Of a stretch of DNA of 64,000 nucleotides, positions 1-8,700 are shown piece after piece (positions within the stretch are counted from its first letter, which is position 1; the number at the start of each line of letters is the position of its first letter). Origin of the DNA: Lachnospiraceae bacterium (GTDB lineage: Bacteria; Bacillota; Clostridia; Lachnospirales; Lachnospiraceae); the NCBI GenBank assembly GCA_016291655.1, contig JAEEYF010000041.1:25734-89733 (forward strand). The letters are read 5' to 3'. The notes under the pieces were generated by a model. It saw only the letters and a list, made by a program, of their open reading frames with translations, was not told the origin of the DNA and searched no databases. The position numbers and the translations under genes are program-made.

Positions 1-310
1 TCGCATAGACGGGAACGTTAAGTTCCTTCAAAACATAAGGTATAGCCCCTATATGATCTTCATGTCCGTGGGTGATGACAATTCCTTTCACTCTGTCAGA
101 ATTCTGTTTCAGATAGGTGATGTCCGGTATAACGCAATCGATACCGAGCATATCGTCATCGGGGAATGCCATACCGCAATCCACAACGATTATACTGTCT
201 TCATATTCAAATGCGGTCATATTCATACCGATCTGTCCGAGACCGCCTATGGGCATTATCTTCACTCCGTGAAGTTCTGCTGTTTCTTTATGCTTTTTCT
301 TCTTATTCAT
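1..310 (-). CDS. rnj: Ribonuclease J, N-terminal part (cut by window edge)
   Basis: This is the first 103 residues of an RNase J. It is a metallo-beta-lactamase-fold nuclease with endo- and 5'-exonuclease activity in mRNA decay and rRNA maturation. The stretch GLGQIGMN near residue 23 and the metal-binding motif [10 protein letters not shown] near residue 81 are typical of the family. The ATG at 310 is preceded by AAAGGAT. The gene continues beyond base 1, so the beta-CASP and C-terminal domains are not visible. A Lys-rich N-terminus (NKKKKHK) precedes the fold. Confidence 0.9.
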   Translation of the reverse strand, partial: MNKKKKHKETAELHGVKIMPIGGLGQIGMNMTAFEYEDSIIVVDCGMAFPDDDMLGIDCVIPDITYLKQNSDRVKGIVITHGHEDHIGAIPYVLKELNVPVYA

Positions 311-349
311 ATTATCCTTTCAATCTTGTAAAAATATAGAATTCATCTC

Positions 350-619
350 TTATACCAGACTTACATCCTCAAGTATTCCTTCGAAAACACGAGCGATGGC
401 ATCTATCTCATCATCGTTCTCAACTATCTCATATGTAAGCTCATCTTTTCCGTCGGTTTTAACCTCTTTCAGAATGAGAGCAGTCTCTTCTTCGCTCTCT
501 CCCGTGTCGAGCACCAGCAGATAATTACATCCGTTCAGTTTAGTCTGTTCCAAAACACGAAAATCAATCTCATCTCCGTTATCACCCGTAAAGGTGATGA
601 TCTGATCTTTTTCAGCCAT
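350..619 (-). CDS. DUF1292 family small acidic protein
   Basis: This 89-residue acidic protein matches the DUF1292 (YrzB-type) pattern: a short beta-rich protein with a [14 protein letters not shown] start, a central NYLLVLD strand and an acidic tail. Its function is unknown. In Firmicutes it commonly sits with ruvX and ireB, as it does here. Its start overlaps the end of ruvX by 8 bases, which suggests translational coupling in an mtaB-ireB-ruvX-DUF1292 operon. The family assignment rests on both sequence and position. Confidence 0.85.
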   Translation of the reverse strand: MAEKDQIITFTGDNGDEIDFRVLEQTKLNGCNYLLVLDTGESEEETALILKEVKTDGKDELTYEIVENDDEIDAIARVFEGILEDVSLV

Positions 620-1049
620 TCTTTTTTTCCTCTTTTATCGAATCCAGATAGGTCTGCAGAATAATGGAAGCTGCGATCTTATCTACCACTTCCGCCTTCT
701 TTTTCCAATTCAGACCCGCTTCATCCAAAATTTCATGTGCTTCAACCGTGGTCAGGCGTTCATCCTGCATAATGACCTCAAGCCCCGTTCGTCTGCGGAG
801 ATCCTCCGCAACACTTTCGGCTATGAGCGCACGTTCCCCGACGGTGTCATTCATATTAAGCGGAAGCCCGAGGACAATTTTGCCGACATCGTACTCTTGA
901 ATAAGCTCTTCTATACGCCTATAAGTAGTTCTCAGCTGTTTCTCGCGCTCCCTGCGTATGGTTTCCAACGGCTGAGCGGTCAACAAAAGTTCGTCGCTGA
1001 TCGCAACTCCCATGGTCGCTCCGCCGTAGTCCAAACCCATGATTCTCAT
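612..1049 (-). CDS. ruvX: Putative pre-16S rRNA nuclease / Holliday junction resolvase RuvX (YqgF)
   Basis: The 145-residue protein has the RNase H-like fold signature of YqgF/RuvX. MGLDYGG at the N-terminus carries the first catalytic Asp, [10 protein letters not shown] lies in the middle, and [10 protein letters not shown] and a VDKIAA segment near the C-terminus carry further acidic residues. In bacteria this family finishes the 16S rRNA 5' end. The resolvase name is historical. The length is normal. The start overlaps the ireB stop, and an AAGGATGG ribosome binding site precedes it. Confidence 0.93.
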   Translation of the reverse strand: MRIMGLDYGGATMGVAISDELLLTAQPLETIRREREKQLRTTYRRIEELIQEYDVGKIVLGLPLNMNDTVGERALIAESVAEDLRRRTGLEVIMQDERLTTVEAHEILDEAGLNWKKKAEVVDKIAASIILQTYLDSIKEEKKNG

Positions 1050-1321
1050 TTGTTACTACCATCCTTAAAATTTGTGTCAATATAGTTCTGCAAAAGAACT
1101 TCAAGGATCTCGTCCCTTTCCACCTTCATAATGAGGCTTCGCGCTCCGTTATGGCTGGTAATGTAGGTCGGATCCCCGGACATGATGTAGCCTACGATCT
1201 GATTTACGGGATTGTAACCCTGATCGGTCAGCGCTGCATATACCCGGTCGATAATGTCCTTTGCCTGAGGTATCTCATCCTTTGCCGTCTGAAAAAACCT
1301 TGTAATGTTAATCTCCTTCAT
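1046..1321 (-). CDS. ireB: IreB family regulatory phosphoprotein
   Basis: This 91-residue protein begins [16 protein letters not shown] and matches IreB (formerly UPF0297/DUF965). IreB is a small substrate of the IreK/PrkC Ser/Thr kinase that influences cephalosporin tolerance in enterococci. I chose the ATG at 1321 because GGAAGGGAG stands just before it. A longer in-frame start at 1360 would overlap the mtaB 3' end. The [18 protein letters not shown] segment is the conserved core. It lies 16 bases downstream of mtaB, in the same operon as ruvX. Confidence 0.92.
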   Translation of the reverse strand: MKEINITRFFQTAKDEIPQAKDIIDRVYAALTDQGYNPVNQIVGYIMSGDPTYITSHNGARSLIMKVERDEILEVLLQNYIDTNFKDGSNK

Positions 1322-1337
1322 TTTTGCTCCCTTCCTT

Positions 1338-2675
1338 TTAATGGTCAAAAAACAAAACATTGTCCTTCACACGACAACCGACAGCTGTTACCAGCTCTCC
1401 GCATTCATGTTCACCTGCCGGAACGGCACATCTGACATATCTTTCGGTGTAGCCGGTCAGATACTCTTTTCCGTCGATGATCTCCTTCTCTTCGATCAGG
1501 ATATTCTGTTCCCGTCCGATGAAGCTCTCGGCATACGCTTTTCCCATGCCTTCTTCAATGGCGATCAATTTCCTGCTCCTGAGATTTTTAATTTCCTCCG
1601 TTACCTGATCCGGCATTTTGTCGGCTACCGTACCGCGTCTTCTCGAAAACTTAAAGACATGTACCTTTGAAAATCCGATCTTTTGAGCAAAAGCACATGT
1701 TTCCTCGAATTCTGCGTCCGTTTCACCCGGAAAACCGACTATGATATCCGTGGTAATGGCGGGATTGTCGTACACCTCTCTCAATTCTCTGCAGCCGGTC
1801 TCGTAATCCGCAGAATCGTATTTTCGATTCATGCGCTTTAGAACGGTATCCGAACCGCTTTGAAGAGAAAGATGAAAATGCGGACAAACCTTTTTATTCT
1901 TTGAAAGCCTTTCGGCAAAATCTTTCGTAATTATCCTCGGCTCAAGAGAACCTATGCGTATTCTTTCGATCCCCTCCGTCTCAGCCAATTCTTCCATGAG
2001 TCGTAAAAGTGCATCCCGACTATTCAGGCCGTAGCCCTCATATGAAGACAGATGTATTCCGGTCAGGACAAGTTCCCTGTACCCTCTCGCAGAGAGGCGC
2101 TTCGCCTCAGCGATCACATCTTCGGGTGCTCTGGAACGTATATGCCCTCTGGTAAAAGGTATGATGCAATAGGTGCAGAAGCGATTGCATCCGTCCTGTA
2201 TCTTGATATATGCCCTTGTGTGAGATGCTTTGTCAAGATTTTCCAGTTCTTCGTATTCTTTTTCCTTTAAAACATCAACGATCTCGGAAATTGCCTTCTG
2301 AGATTCTTTTTTTCTCAGGCATTCCAGGACGATATCAACTATCCTGTTCTTCCTGTTGTTTCCCACAAAGCCCTCTATGCCGAGTGCTTCGCGCTCTTTT
2401 TCCGTGCTGGCCTGAATAAAACAGCCCGCAGCTATTACTATGGCAGAAGGATTCTCCTTTTTTGCTCTGTGGATCATCTGCCTTGATTTTCTGTCAGCAA
2501 TGTTTGTTACCGAGCAGGTGTTGATGATATAAACATCGGCCTTACCGTCAAAATCCGTCTGCTCCGCTCCGCAGGCGGCAAGCTCCGACATCATGGCATC
2601 CGATTCATAGGAATTGACCTTACAGCCGAGTGTCAGTATCGCGATTTTGACTCCTTTTAAATCTTTTTCGTACAT
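1338..2675 (-). CDS. mtaB: tRNA (t6A37) methylthiotransferase MtaB
   Basis: This is a 445-residue radical-SAM methylthiotransferase that converts t6A37 to ms2t6A in tRNAs decoding ANN codons. The N-terminal UPF0004 domain contains [12 protein letters not shown] and NTCSVTN with cluster-binding cysteines. The radical-SAM motif [11 protein letters not shown] lies near residue 163, and a C-terminal TRAM-like region follows. TLGCKVN distinguishes MtaB from MiaB and RimO. No strong ribosome binding site is visible before the ATG at 2675. It heads the operon into ireB and is divergent from the HPr-like gene. Confidence 0.93.
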   Translation of the reverse strand: MYEKDLKGVKIAILTLGCKVNSYESDAMMSELAACGAEQTDFDGKADVYIINTCSVTNIADRKSRQMIHRAKKENPSAIVIAAGCFIQASTEKEREALGIEGFVGNNRKNRIVDIVLECLRKKESQKAISEIVDVLKEKEYEELENLDKASHTRAYIKIQDGCNRFCTYCIIPFTRGHIRSRAPEDVIAEAKRLSARGYRELVLTGIHLSSYEGYGLNSRDALLRLMEELAETEGIERIRIGSLEPRIITKDFAERLSKNKKVCPHFHLSLQSGSDTVLKRMNRKYDSADYETGCRELREVYDNPAITTDIIVGFPGETDAEFEETCAFAQKIGFSKVHVFKFSRRRGTVADKMPDQVTEEIKNLRSRKLIAIEEGMGKAYAESFIGREQNILIEEKEIIDGKEYLTGYTERYVRCAVPAGEHECGELVTAVGCRVKDNVLFFDH

Positions 2676-2725
2676 TAATATCGACTTTCTGATAATTTTA
2701 ATGGTATTTTTGTAAATATTGTATA

Positions 2726-2754
2726 TTGATTTTTATTGTAAAAAATATTAGTAT
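2726..2754 (+). promoter_or_regulatory. Promoter of the Crh-like HPr gene
   Basis: TTGATT (2726-2731) and TAGTAT (2749-2754) are separated by 17 bases. They lie about 30 bases upstream of the GGAGG and start codon of the HPr-like gene, in an AT-rich divergent intergenic region. Confidence 0.55.
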
Positions 2755-2786
2755 ACAAGCAAATAATCCAAGCAGGAGGTACTATT

Positions 2787-3020
2787 ATGACCACAGTAAA
2801 GATTTCATTGAATTCCATCGACAAGGTAAAATCATTCGTTAACGAGATCACTAAGTTTGATTCTGATTTTGATCTTGTATCCGGAAGATATGTCATCGAC
2901 GCAAAATCAATCATGGGCATATTCAGTCTCGACCTTTCCAAGCCGATCGACTTAAACATCCACGCTGATAAAGATGTTGATGATATCATGAAAGTTCTTG
3001 CACCTTATATCGTAAAATAA
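2787..3020 (+). CDS. HPr-like protein lacking the active-site histidine (Crh-like)
   Basis: This 77-residue protein has the HPr fold pattern. KFDSDFDLVSGRYVIDAKS and SIMGIFSLDL match the part of HPr around the regulatory Ser46, which is Ser41 here. The loop that holds His15 and Arg17 in HPr (TGIHARPA) is replaced by NSIDKVKS, so phosphotransfer to PTS enzymes is not expected. Bacillus Crh also keeps the serine and lacks the histidine, and acts with CcpA in catabolite control. A regulatory rather than transport role is therefore inferred. GCAGGAGGT precedes the ATG. The gene stands alone between mtaB and thiI. Confidence 0.82.
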   Translation: MTTVKISLNSIDKVKSFVNEITKFDSDFDLVSGRYVIDAKSIMGIFSLDLSKPIDLNIHADKDVDDIMKVLAPYIVK

Positions 3021-3066
3021 TAACGGTGCAAACTGATTTTTTGAAACAATCAGGGGTTTATGATCG

Positions 3067-3095
3067 GGACATCCGCTTTGCGGATGTCCTTTTTT
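3067..3095 (+). terminator. Intrinsic terminator after the HPr-like gene
   Basis: A perfect 10-base-pair stem (GGACATCCGC / GCGGATGTCC) with a 3-base loop is followed by six T residues on the plus strand. The T run reaches the last codon of thiI, which is transcribed the other way. Confidence 0.88.
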
Positions 3096-4269
3096 ATCTG
3101 CACTCCACTACTTCAACGGTATCAAGGGCCGTCTGCATCAGTTCGTCTATCTTTTCCGACAGTTTTATTTCCGACTTTTCGATCGAGGGCAGCGAAGGAT
3201 GGGTAACCGGATGCTTCGCAACAAAGATCGTGCAACAATCCTCGTAGGGTTGGATCGAAGTTTCAAAGGTTCCGATCTCGGTGGAAATGTCCACAATATC
3301 CTGTTTATCAAACGCGATCAACGGTCTGTAAACAGGAAGCGTACATACGGCATTGGTACATTCCAGCGACTGCATTGTCTGACTGGCGACCTGGCCTATG
3401 CTTTCTCCCGTAACAAGCCCTATACAGCCGAAACGTTTTGCAAGTATCTCGGCGATCTTCATCATATATCTTCTCATGATAATGGTCAGCTGCTCGTGAG
3501 GGCATTTCTCGTATATGTAAAGCTGTATATCAGTAAAATTTACAATATTTAACTTGATGGGACCGGTGTAGGCGCTCACGATCTTTGCCAGATCCACAAC
3601 CTTTTGTTTCGCTCTGTCACTGGTGTATGGCGGAGCATGGAAATAAGTGGCCTCCAGTTCCACACCTCTTTTGGCGATCATATAACCCGCTACGGGGCTG
3701 TCGATCCCGCCGGAAAGCAGCAGCATTGCTTTGCCCGCTGTTCCGATAGGCATGCCTCCCGCGGCAGGAAGTGTTTTTGAATAGATATATGTTCTGTTTC
3801 TGACCTCAACGATCAAGTGTACCTGAGGCTCATGAAGATCAACCTTTGTTTCCGGAAAAGCTTCCAGTACAGCCTCTCCCATTCTCATGCACATTTCGGG
3901 AGATTCTATCGGATAACGCTTGTCGGCTCTTTTTGCATCCACTCTGAAGGTGAAATTCTTATCGGGATACTCTTCTCTGATGTGATCGAGGGCAGTTTTA
4001 ACGATATCTTCCCATTCTGTGCTTTCGCATACAACCACCGGGCATATGCCTACTATTCCAAAAACCTTACGAAGCTCCGAAACCGCCTCGTCAAAATCAT
4101 AATCATCCGGGCATTCAACAATGATCCTGCCCTGCTCCCTTATTACGGAAAAATCTCCGAGCGCGGCAAGACGTTCCTCTATGCGATCGCAAAGAGCTCT
4201 TTCAAAGCTTCCTCTGTTCTTTCCCTTAATAGCGATCTCTCCGTATTTGATAAGCAATGCTTTGTACAT
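3094..4269 (-). CDS. thiI: tRNA 4-thiouridine synthase ThiI
   Basis: This 391-residue enzyme adenylates U8 of tRNA and transfers sulfur to form 4-thiouridine. It can also feed thiazole synthesis. An N-terminal ferredoxin-like region (KYGEIAIKGKNRG) is followed by THUMP, then the PP-loop LLLSGGIDSPVAGYM near residue 182. The length is that of the short form without a C-terminal rhodanese domain. The C-terminal DCCTIFVAKHP is typical of clostridial ThiI. It lies 21 bases downstream of the diguanylate cyclase gene, probably cotranscribed. Confidence 0.95.
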   Translation of the reverse strand: MYKALLIKYGEIAIKGKNRGSFERALCDRIEERLAALGDFSVIREQGRIIVECPDDYDFDEAVSELRKVFGIVGICPVVVCESTEWEDIVKTALDHIREEYPDKNFTFRVDAKRADKRYPIESPEMCMRMGEAVLEAFPETKVDLHEPQVHLIVEVRNRTYIYSKTLPAAGGMPIGTAGKAMLLLSGGIDSPVAGYMIAKRGVELEATYFHAPPYTSDRAKQKVVDLAKIVSAYTGPIKLNIVNFTDIQLYIYEKCPHEQLTIIMRRYMMKIAEILAKRFGCIGLVTGESIGQVASQTMQSLECTNAVCTLPVYRPLIAFDKQDIVDISTEIGTFETSIQPYEDCCTIFVAKHPVTHPSLPSIEKSEIKLSEKIDELMQTALDTVEVVECR

Positions 4270-4290
4270 TTTAAAAACTCTCTTCCTGTA

Positions 4291-5937
4291 TTATTCAAAT
4301 CTTACGCATTCAAACTCAAAGTCCTCGTCTGCCTGACGGTATAAACCGAGGGCATTTCTGGTCTCGTTCTTGATCCTATACAGACCGTTGTCCGCAAGGT
4401 GAATGGCATCGATCAGCGTCTGAGGCTTCATGATCTTTCCGCATACGGCTCCGAAGCTTAAGGTCACATATTCGGAGATGGGTGATGCGGTATGAAGTAT
4501 CTTTTTCTCATTAACCTCTTTGTTGATACTGCTTCCGAGCTTTATGACGTCCTCTTCGCTTCTTCCTTTGGAAATAATAAAGAATTCGTCACCGCCGTAA
4601 CGTATGACAAGGTCTGTACTCTGAGTGCAATCGATAAGTATTCCGCCGATCATCCGAAGGACCTCATCTCCGCCCAGATGTCCGTAGGTATCGTTGTACT
4701 CTTTAAAATAATCGATATCGATTATCATGAAGGAAATGCGGGTGTTTTTCTCCTGAGCTTCCTTGAACCACGCGCTTCCCAGTTCATTCATGGCATATCT
4801 GTTGTAAACCCCTGTCAGCTGATCATGTTCGGACATGGCTTTCAGCTTCCTGTTTCGCTTCTCGACATCATTTCTCTTCTTGATCTCTTCCTCAAGTCTT
4901 TTCTTGTTTCTGAGCGAGATCAGCTGCTGTTCCTTGATGCCCAGATCCATATTTTCACGGTGCTCAAAGTACTTTTCGTAAAGCTCATTCCTGTTTTTTG
5001 AAGGTGCTGTGACCTTCATGAACTTGATCTTGGTCTTTAAGAAAAGGCACCATTTGTCCTCAATATTCAGCTTTTTAACGATCTTTTCGGATGCATCCAA
5101 CAGCCTTTTTGCCCTGTCTGCAGAGCCCGCATCTATGAGAACATCCGCAAGACCGATGTAGTCCTCAACGTTTGTCAAGCCTTCGGAGGACCCTTCCGCA
5201 TCGCTGATTATGCGGTCAAGATAGGTGTCAACCTCATCTATGGCTCCCATCTTTATAAAGATCAGGCTACGAAGGATAATGACGCCCGTATAATAAAACG
5301 CCTCTTTTTGAGTGTCGTCTATACCGTCTATGCAGCTGAGCATCCTGAAAGCTTCCTCATAGTTGCCTTTTCGATAGTGCACATCCGCCATGTTCATAAA
5401 GCAGACATTTATTCTGGTAAGGCCGGAAGGCGAGGTCGATCTTCCTCTCTCCCTCTTTTCGGTTTCAATGATCAGTCTGTAGGATTCACGAAAATACTCG
5501 AGTGCCAGGTCATATTCACCCAGACTCATATAAACATCACCGATATTGTTGGCGGATACGCTTTGGTAGAAGAGATACCTGTGTCTTTTGGAAAGTGCAT
5601 ATCCCTTCTCGAAATGTTCAAGTCCCGCAGCCTTGTCCACCAGATGCGAGGCAACAATCCCCAGGATATTGTGGCACTCCGCTTCAAGCTTATAGTCATT
5701 GTAATTCTCGCTTACCTGAAGAACAGACGCCAGCTTTTTGATCGTATTTTCAGATACGGAATCGTCTCTGATCTCCAAAGTCACAAGATTGAGATCCGAG
5801 AAGGCGGTTGCCAACGGATCGTCATCTTTCTTGACAATTTCGGCAAATTCCAAAGTCTTTTTCCGATAGAGGTCCCTATCGAGGTATCTGTCGTTTCTGA
5901 GTTCCCTTTTCCAATTGTTTAACTCTTTCTTAGTCAC
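4291..5937 (-). CDS. TPR-repeat diguanylate cyclase (GGDEF domain)
   Basis: The N-terminal ~330 residues are helical, with tetratricopeptide-like repeats (for example YDLALEYFRESYRLI). A coiled-coil linker rich in Lys, Arg and Glu follows, then a GGDEF domain with YGGDEFF near residue 446, expected to make cyclic di-GMP. The position of the allosteric I-site reads QSTD instead of RxxD, so product inhibition through that site is unlikely. No membrane segment is seen, so it is probably cytoplasmic. I chose the GTG at 5937 because GGTGGGAG precedes it. An upstream GTG at 5997 has no ribosome binding site but cannot be excluded. Confidence 0.85.
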   Translation of the reverse strand: MTKKELNNWKRELRNDRYLDRDLYRKKTLEFAEIVKKDDDPLATAFSDLNLVTLEIRDDSVSENTIKKLASVLQVSENYNDYKLEAECHNILGIVASHLVDKAAGLEHFEKGYALSKRHRYLFYQSVSANNIGDVYMSLGEYDLALEYFRESYRLIIETEKRERGRSTSPSGLTRINVCFMNMADVHYRKGNYEEAFRMLSCIDGIDDTQKEAFYYTGVIILRSLIFIKMGAIDEVDTYLDRIISDAEGSSEGLTNVEDYIGLADVLIDAGSADRAKRLLDASEKIVKKLNIEDKWCLFLKTKIKFMKVTAPSKNRNELYEKYFEHRENMDLGIKEQQLISLRNKKRLEEEIKKRNDVEKRNRKLKAMSEHDQLTGVYNRYAMNELGSAWFKEAQEKNTRISFMIIDIDYFKEYNDTYGHLGGDEVLRMIGGILIDCTQSTDLVIRYGGDEFFIISKGRSEEDVIKLGSSINKEVNEKKILHTASPISEYVTLSFGAVCGKIMKPQTLIDAIHLADNGLYRIKNETRNALGLYRQADEDFEFECVRFE

Positions 5938-6051
5938 AGCCTTACTCCCACCAATAAAACCATAAACTTTCGCATCCCATAAAGAAACAATGTTCACATC
6001 AGGTGAACTTTATACGTGACGCTTACGCAACTCGCTAATAAACCAAATTAC

Positions 6052-6081
6052 ATTATACCATAAAAATCAGCGGCTTGTAAA
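6052..6081 (-). promoter_or_regulatory. Promoter of the diguanylate cyclase-thiI operon
   Basis: On the minus strand TTTACA (6081-6076) and TATAAT (6057-6052) are separated by 18 bases. The -35 box lies inside the loop of the upstream terminator hairpin. Confidence 0.5.
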
Positions 6082-6097
6082 CAAGCCGCTGATTTTT
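6062..6097 (-). terminator. Intrinsic terminator after the trigger-factor-like gene
   Basis: A 17-base-pair stem (outer AAAAATCAGCGGCTTGT with its exact complement) with a 2-base loop lies 18 bases past the stop codon. It ends in a T run on the minus strand. The hairpin is symmetric enough to work in both directions. Confidence 0.88.
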
Positions 6098-6114
6098 ATT
6101 ATGATGATAAACCT

Positions 6115-7107
6115 TTATTGCTCACTGTTTTCCGTGGTCTCGCTGTCAGACTCGGTATCATCTTCGGGAACTATGCCGACTTCAATGAAATGATCGTTTA
6201 CCTTTTTCTGGAGAAGACGCTGCTTGATATAACCTACGCCGTAAACCTCCGGATCAGCTACTTCATTTTCCGTGAGGTAATTGTTGTAATCCTCATCGGT
6301 AATGGTCAGCCCCAGTTTCTTGAATACGCTCTGATAAGCGATGTCACGCATAACCTCTGCCGCGACATCGGACATTATATAATCCTCGTACTCTTCTTCG
6401 GTCATATCTTCATACAATTCAAAGCCTGCATTATAGACAGGTTCCGCACCGAACTGCATGTACAGCTGATTGATCGCCGCAGCCTGAGAATTGTCCTCAA
6501 ATTTACGAACACCGGCCCTTGTATAAATGTAGTCATCGGGCGCATTATAAATATCGCAATTAGATGAAATGTAATTGGAAATAAATCTGTTCTTTTTTTG
6601 AGTTTCCAATTCGTTCTTGAGCTTTTCCACATACTGCTCAGCAGTCATATCCTCTTTGAGCACGTCCTTAACAAAAGCAGTGTTCAGTTCGGTCCGGGTT
6701 TCACCGTCAACGGGATTGTTGATAAGTGTATCGTTGATCTTTTTCTGAATTTCTTCCTCGGTAGCAACTACATCCTCTCTTGTGAAAACAAATTCAGCAT
6801 TGGGATCGAAGTTAAGTTTAAGATAATCCTCCTCATTGGTTGCCACTTCAATAAAACCATCACTGTTAATTCCGGCACTGAGGTCCTGAACAACCGGGAT
6901 AAGCTTGGCCAATCTTTCTTCTTCCGCTTTTTTTGCCTTGTAATTGTTAATGACGGAAAGAACAACTCCCGCAATTATAAGTGCCAACAATGCCAATACG
7001 GACAGTCCGTAGATAAGTCCGGCATTTTTTTCCTTTTCGGCCTGTTTAGCCTTGGCAAGCCTCTTCTCCTGTGCCGCATTAACCTGTGAATTATTTTCGT
7101 TACTCAC
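6115..7107 (-). CDS. Membrane-anchored trigger-factor-like protein
   Basis: This 330-residue protein has a Lys/Ala-rich cytoplasmic N-terminus, one membrane segment (LIYGLSVLALLALIIAGVVL, about residues 32-54) and a large outer domain with an acidic Ser/Thr tail. The outer part has the helical character of the C-terminal chaperone domain of trigger factor, including VFKKLGLTITDEDYNNYL and a KQRLLQKKVNDHFIE helix. No FKBP-type isomerase domain or parvulin signature is seen. A role in folding exported proteins is inferred only. The GTG at 7107 is chosen because AGGAGG lies 10 bases upstream. Confidence 0.6.
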   Translation of the reverse strand: MSNENNSQVNAAQEKRLAKAKQAEKEKNAGLIYGLSVLALLALIIAGVVLSVINNYKAKKAEEERLAKLIPVVQDLSAGINSDGFIEVATNEEDYLKLNFDPNAEFVFTREDVVATEEEIQKKINDTLINNPVDGETRTELNTAFVKDVLKEDMTAEQYVEKLKNELETQKKNRFISNYISSNCDIYNAPDDYIYTRAGVRKFEDNSQAAAINQLYMQFGAEPVYNAGFELYEDMTEEEYEDYIMSDVAAEVMRDIAYQSVFKKLGLTITDEDYNNYLTENEVADPEVYGVGYIKQRLLQKKVNDHFIEVGIVPEDDTESDSETTENSEQ

Positions 7108-7198
7108 TTTTGATTTTCCTCCTGTTGGGTCATAAAACAATGAATGGATTATATCACACTTTATTTGGAACGTGTATGTTTTTTTGGTGAATTATTAA

Positions 7199-7522
7199 TT
7201 ATTCGGAAACATTTTTGACTTCGATCTCCCAATCGGCCAAAAGCTTGTCCAGACTGTTGTATCCGAAATCAAAATCGATAGCCGGGACCGATACTATATA
7301 TCGCTCACCGCAGGAGGAAACAGATCTGCGTACATAAATTGTATAAACATTGTTCGGAATTTCTTCATTTCCGATGTATCTTGCCTTTTCATATGCCTGT
7401 CCCTTGTGATCCACACCTTTTTTAAAGCCTTTAAAGGAATCGGGCATATAAAATTCCTCCGGCTTTTCCATGTCGGGTAAGATATCAAATATGCTCAATT
7501 GTTCCGGATTTTTTTCTCTCAT
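7199..7522 (-). CDS. Hypothetical protein, 107 residues
   Basis: I do not recognise this protein. It begins MREKNPEQLSIFDILPD. Its middle is rich in Lys, Gly and Tyr, and it contains VYTIYVRRSVSSCGERYIVS and FDFGYNSLDKLLADWE. The QLSIFD segment resembles short docking motifs found in DNA-processing proteins (beta-clamp style QLxLF), but that is only a resemblance. No signal peptide or membrane segment is seen. AAGGGATAA precedes the ATG. The gene is monocistronic as far as visible. Confidence 0.65.
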   Translation of the reverse strand: MREKNPEQLSIFDILPDMEKPEEFYMPDSFKGFKKGVDHKGQAYEKARYIGNEEIPNNVYTIYVRRSVSSCGERYIVSVPAIDFDFGYNSLDKLLADWEIEVKNVSE

Positions 7523-7712
7523 TTATCCCTTCTCACAGACTTGGTTTTATCACTGCTTTATATGATTATAACACTTTTTTTATAATAGACAAAACGTTCA
7601 CAATTATTTCTTTTTTTTAACATACCCTGTTCAAAATTGGGTTATATAATGAAGTCACAAAAGAAAAACAAGCAACACCAATTAAATAGCTTACAAGAAT
7701 CTTCATAATATA

Positions 7713-7749
7713 AAAGCCCACCGGTTCCCTCCCAATATCCGATGGGCTT
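7713..7749 (-). terminator. Terminator after the PAP2 phosphatase operon
   Basis: On the minus strand GCCCATCGG pairs with CCGGTGGGC (one G-U pair) and is followed by TTTTATATT. It lies 24 bases past the stop codon of the PAP2 gene. Confidence 0.7.
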
Positions 7750-7751
7750 CT

Positions 7752-7774
7752 CCTCTGTTCAGAGGTCTTTTTTT
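7752..7774 (+). terminator. Short plus-strand terminator hairpin
   Basis: CCTCTG-TTC-AGAGG is followed by TCTTTTTTT on the plus strand. It directly adjoins the PAP2 stop codon. No plus-strand gene precedes it except the possible small RNA. Confidence 0.55.
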
Positions 7775-8696
7775 ATTTCTTCGAAAATTTTTCCTCAAAG
7801 AACCTATCCACCGGTCTGAAGGCCATCGGATAGACTCCGAGTATGAGAAACACCACTATCGCATATCTTATTGTTCTGCCAAGCATAAAAGCAAAGTTTT
7901 CTTCCCTGAAGATCAGGCCGAACAAAGCCTTAAACACGGTGTTCAAGCCAAAGAAAATGATCATGCCGCAAAGGGTTCTGAGTAAGATACGGACCGGATT
8001 CTTTGTATTCTCAAACTTTACGATCTTGTCATCAAAAAGCATAGCCGCGCAAAAGCCGGTAAAAATACCGTAATTGGTAAAATAATCCTCGGTAACGCAA
8101 TAAAACATTCCCGTTATGCCTATCAGCATCATTCCGCCGTAAACCCAATATTTGTTTTTGCACTTCGGCAAAACAAATCCCGCAAAGGCAAAGAAGAGCA
8201 GTCCCATCAAAAGCCCGATGATCACGTCGGTAGGCCAATGAGCTCCGAGAAAGCATCTTGAAAAAGCAATGACCGTCGGAAATACGATCGCGGGGATGCG
8301 AAGCCACTTATTCTTCTTATACTCATGAGCAAGCGTCGGATAAAGCGCGGTTGCGGAGGATGAATGGGCAGACGGGAACGAGTAACCGTCAACAGGCCTC
8401 AACAACTCTATCTTATCGGAGGAGGCCCAAGGTCTGATCCTCTTAAAACGGTTCTTTATAAGTGTATTGCACACCAGTGAGGAAAGCACCGCGAACCCGA
8501 TCCTTTCCGCTTTTTTCTTGTCAAGTCCCCAATAGATCAGGCCCATTACACCTATGGCAATATATTCTTCTCCCAAAAAGGAAAAGAATTCATTTAAAGC
8601 CACGAGTATATTGTGGACGACGCCCTCTCCGCCCAACTGCTGCAGCCAGGCTATAAAGCTTTCTTCCCATTTAAAGAAAAATATGATCTCGTCCAT
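7773..8696 (-). CDS. PAP2-superfamily membrane phosphatase
   Basis: This 307-residue multi-pass protein carries all three PAP2 phosphatase motifs: KNRFKRIRP, PSAHS and SRCFLGAHWPTD. Together they form the active site with the nucleophilic and acid-base histidines. Likely substrates are lipid phosphates such as undecaprenyl pyrophosphate or phosphatidic acid. Several membrane segments follow the catalytic part, more than in minimal PAP2 enzymes. It is the last gene of a four-gene operon and starts 4 bases after the preceding stop codon, with GGAGGAATAG as ribosome binding site. Confidence 0.9.
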   Translation of the reverse strand: MDEIIFFFKWEESFIAWLQQLGGEGVVHNILVALNEFFSFLGEEYIAIGVMGLIYWGLDKKKAERIGFAVLSSLVCNTLIKNRFKRIRPWASSDKIELLRPVDGYSFPSAHSSSATALYPTLAHEYKKNKWLRIPAIVFPTVIAFSRCFLGAHWPTDVIIGLLMGLLFFAFAGFVLPKCKNKYWVYGGMMLIGITGMFYCVTEDYFTNYGIFTGFCAAMLFDDKIVKFENTKNPVRILLRTLCGMIIFFGLNTVFKALFGLIFREENFAFMLGRTIRYAIVVFLILGVYPMAFRPVDRFFEEKFSKK

Positions 8697-8700
8697 TTGT

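Larger units (their letters stand above)
7640..7774 (+). other. Possible small RNA ending in a two-hairpin terminator
   Basis: This 250-base gap (7523-7772) lacks a clear gene. TATAAT lies at 7644-7649. A short AT-rich segment follows, containing a 19-codon reading frame without a ribosome binding site. Then come two hairpins, GCCCACCGG...CCGATGGGC and CCTCTG-TTC-AGAGG, the second ending in a T run on the plus strand. No convincing -35 box is present. It could be a small RNA or just paired terminators. Confidence 0.25.
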
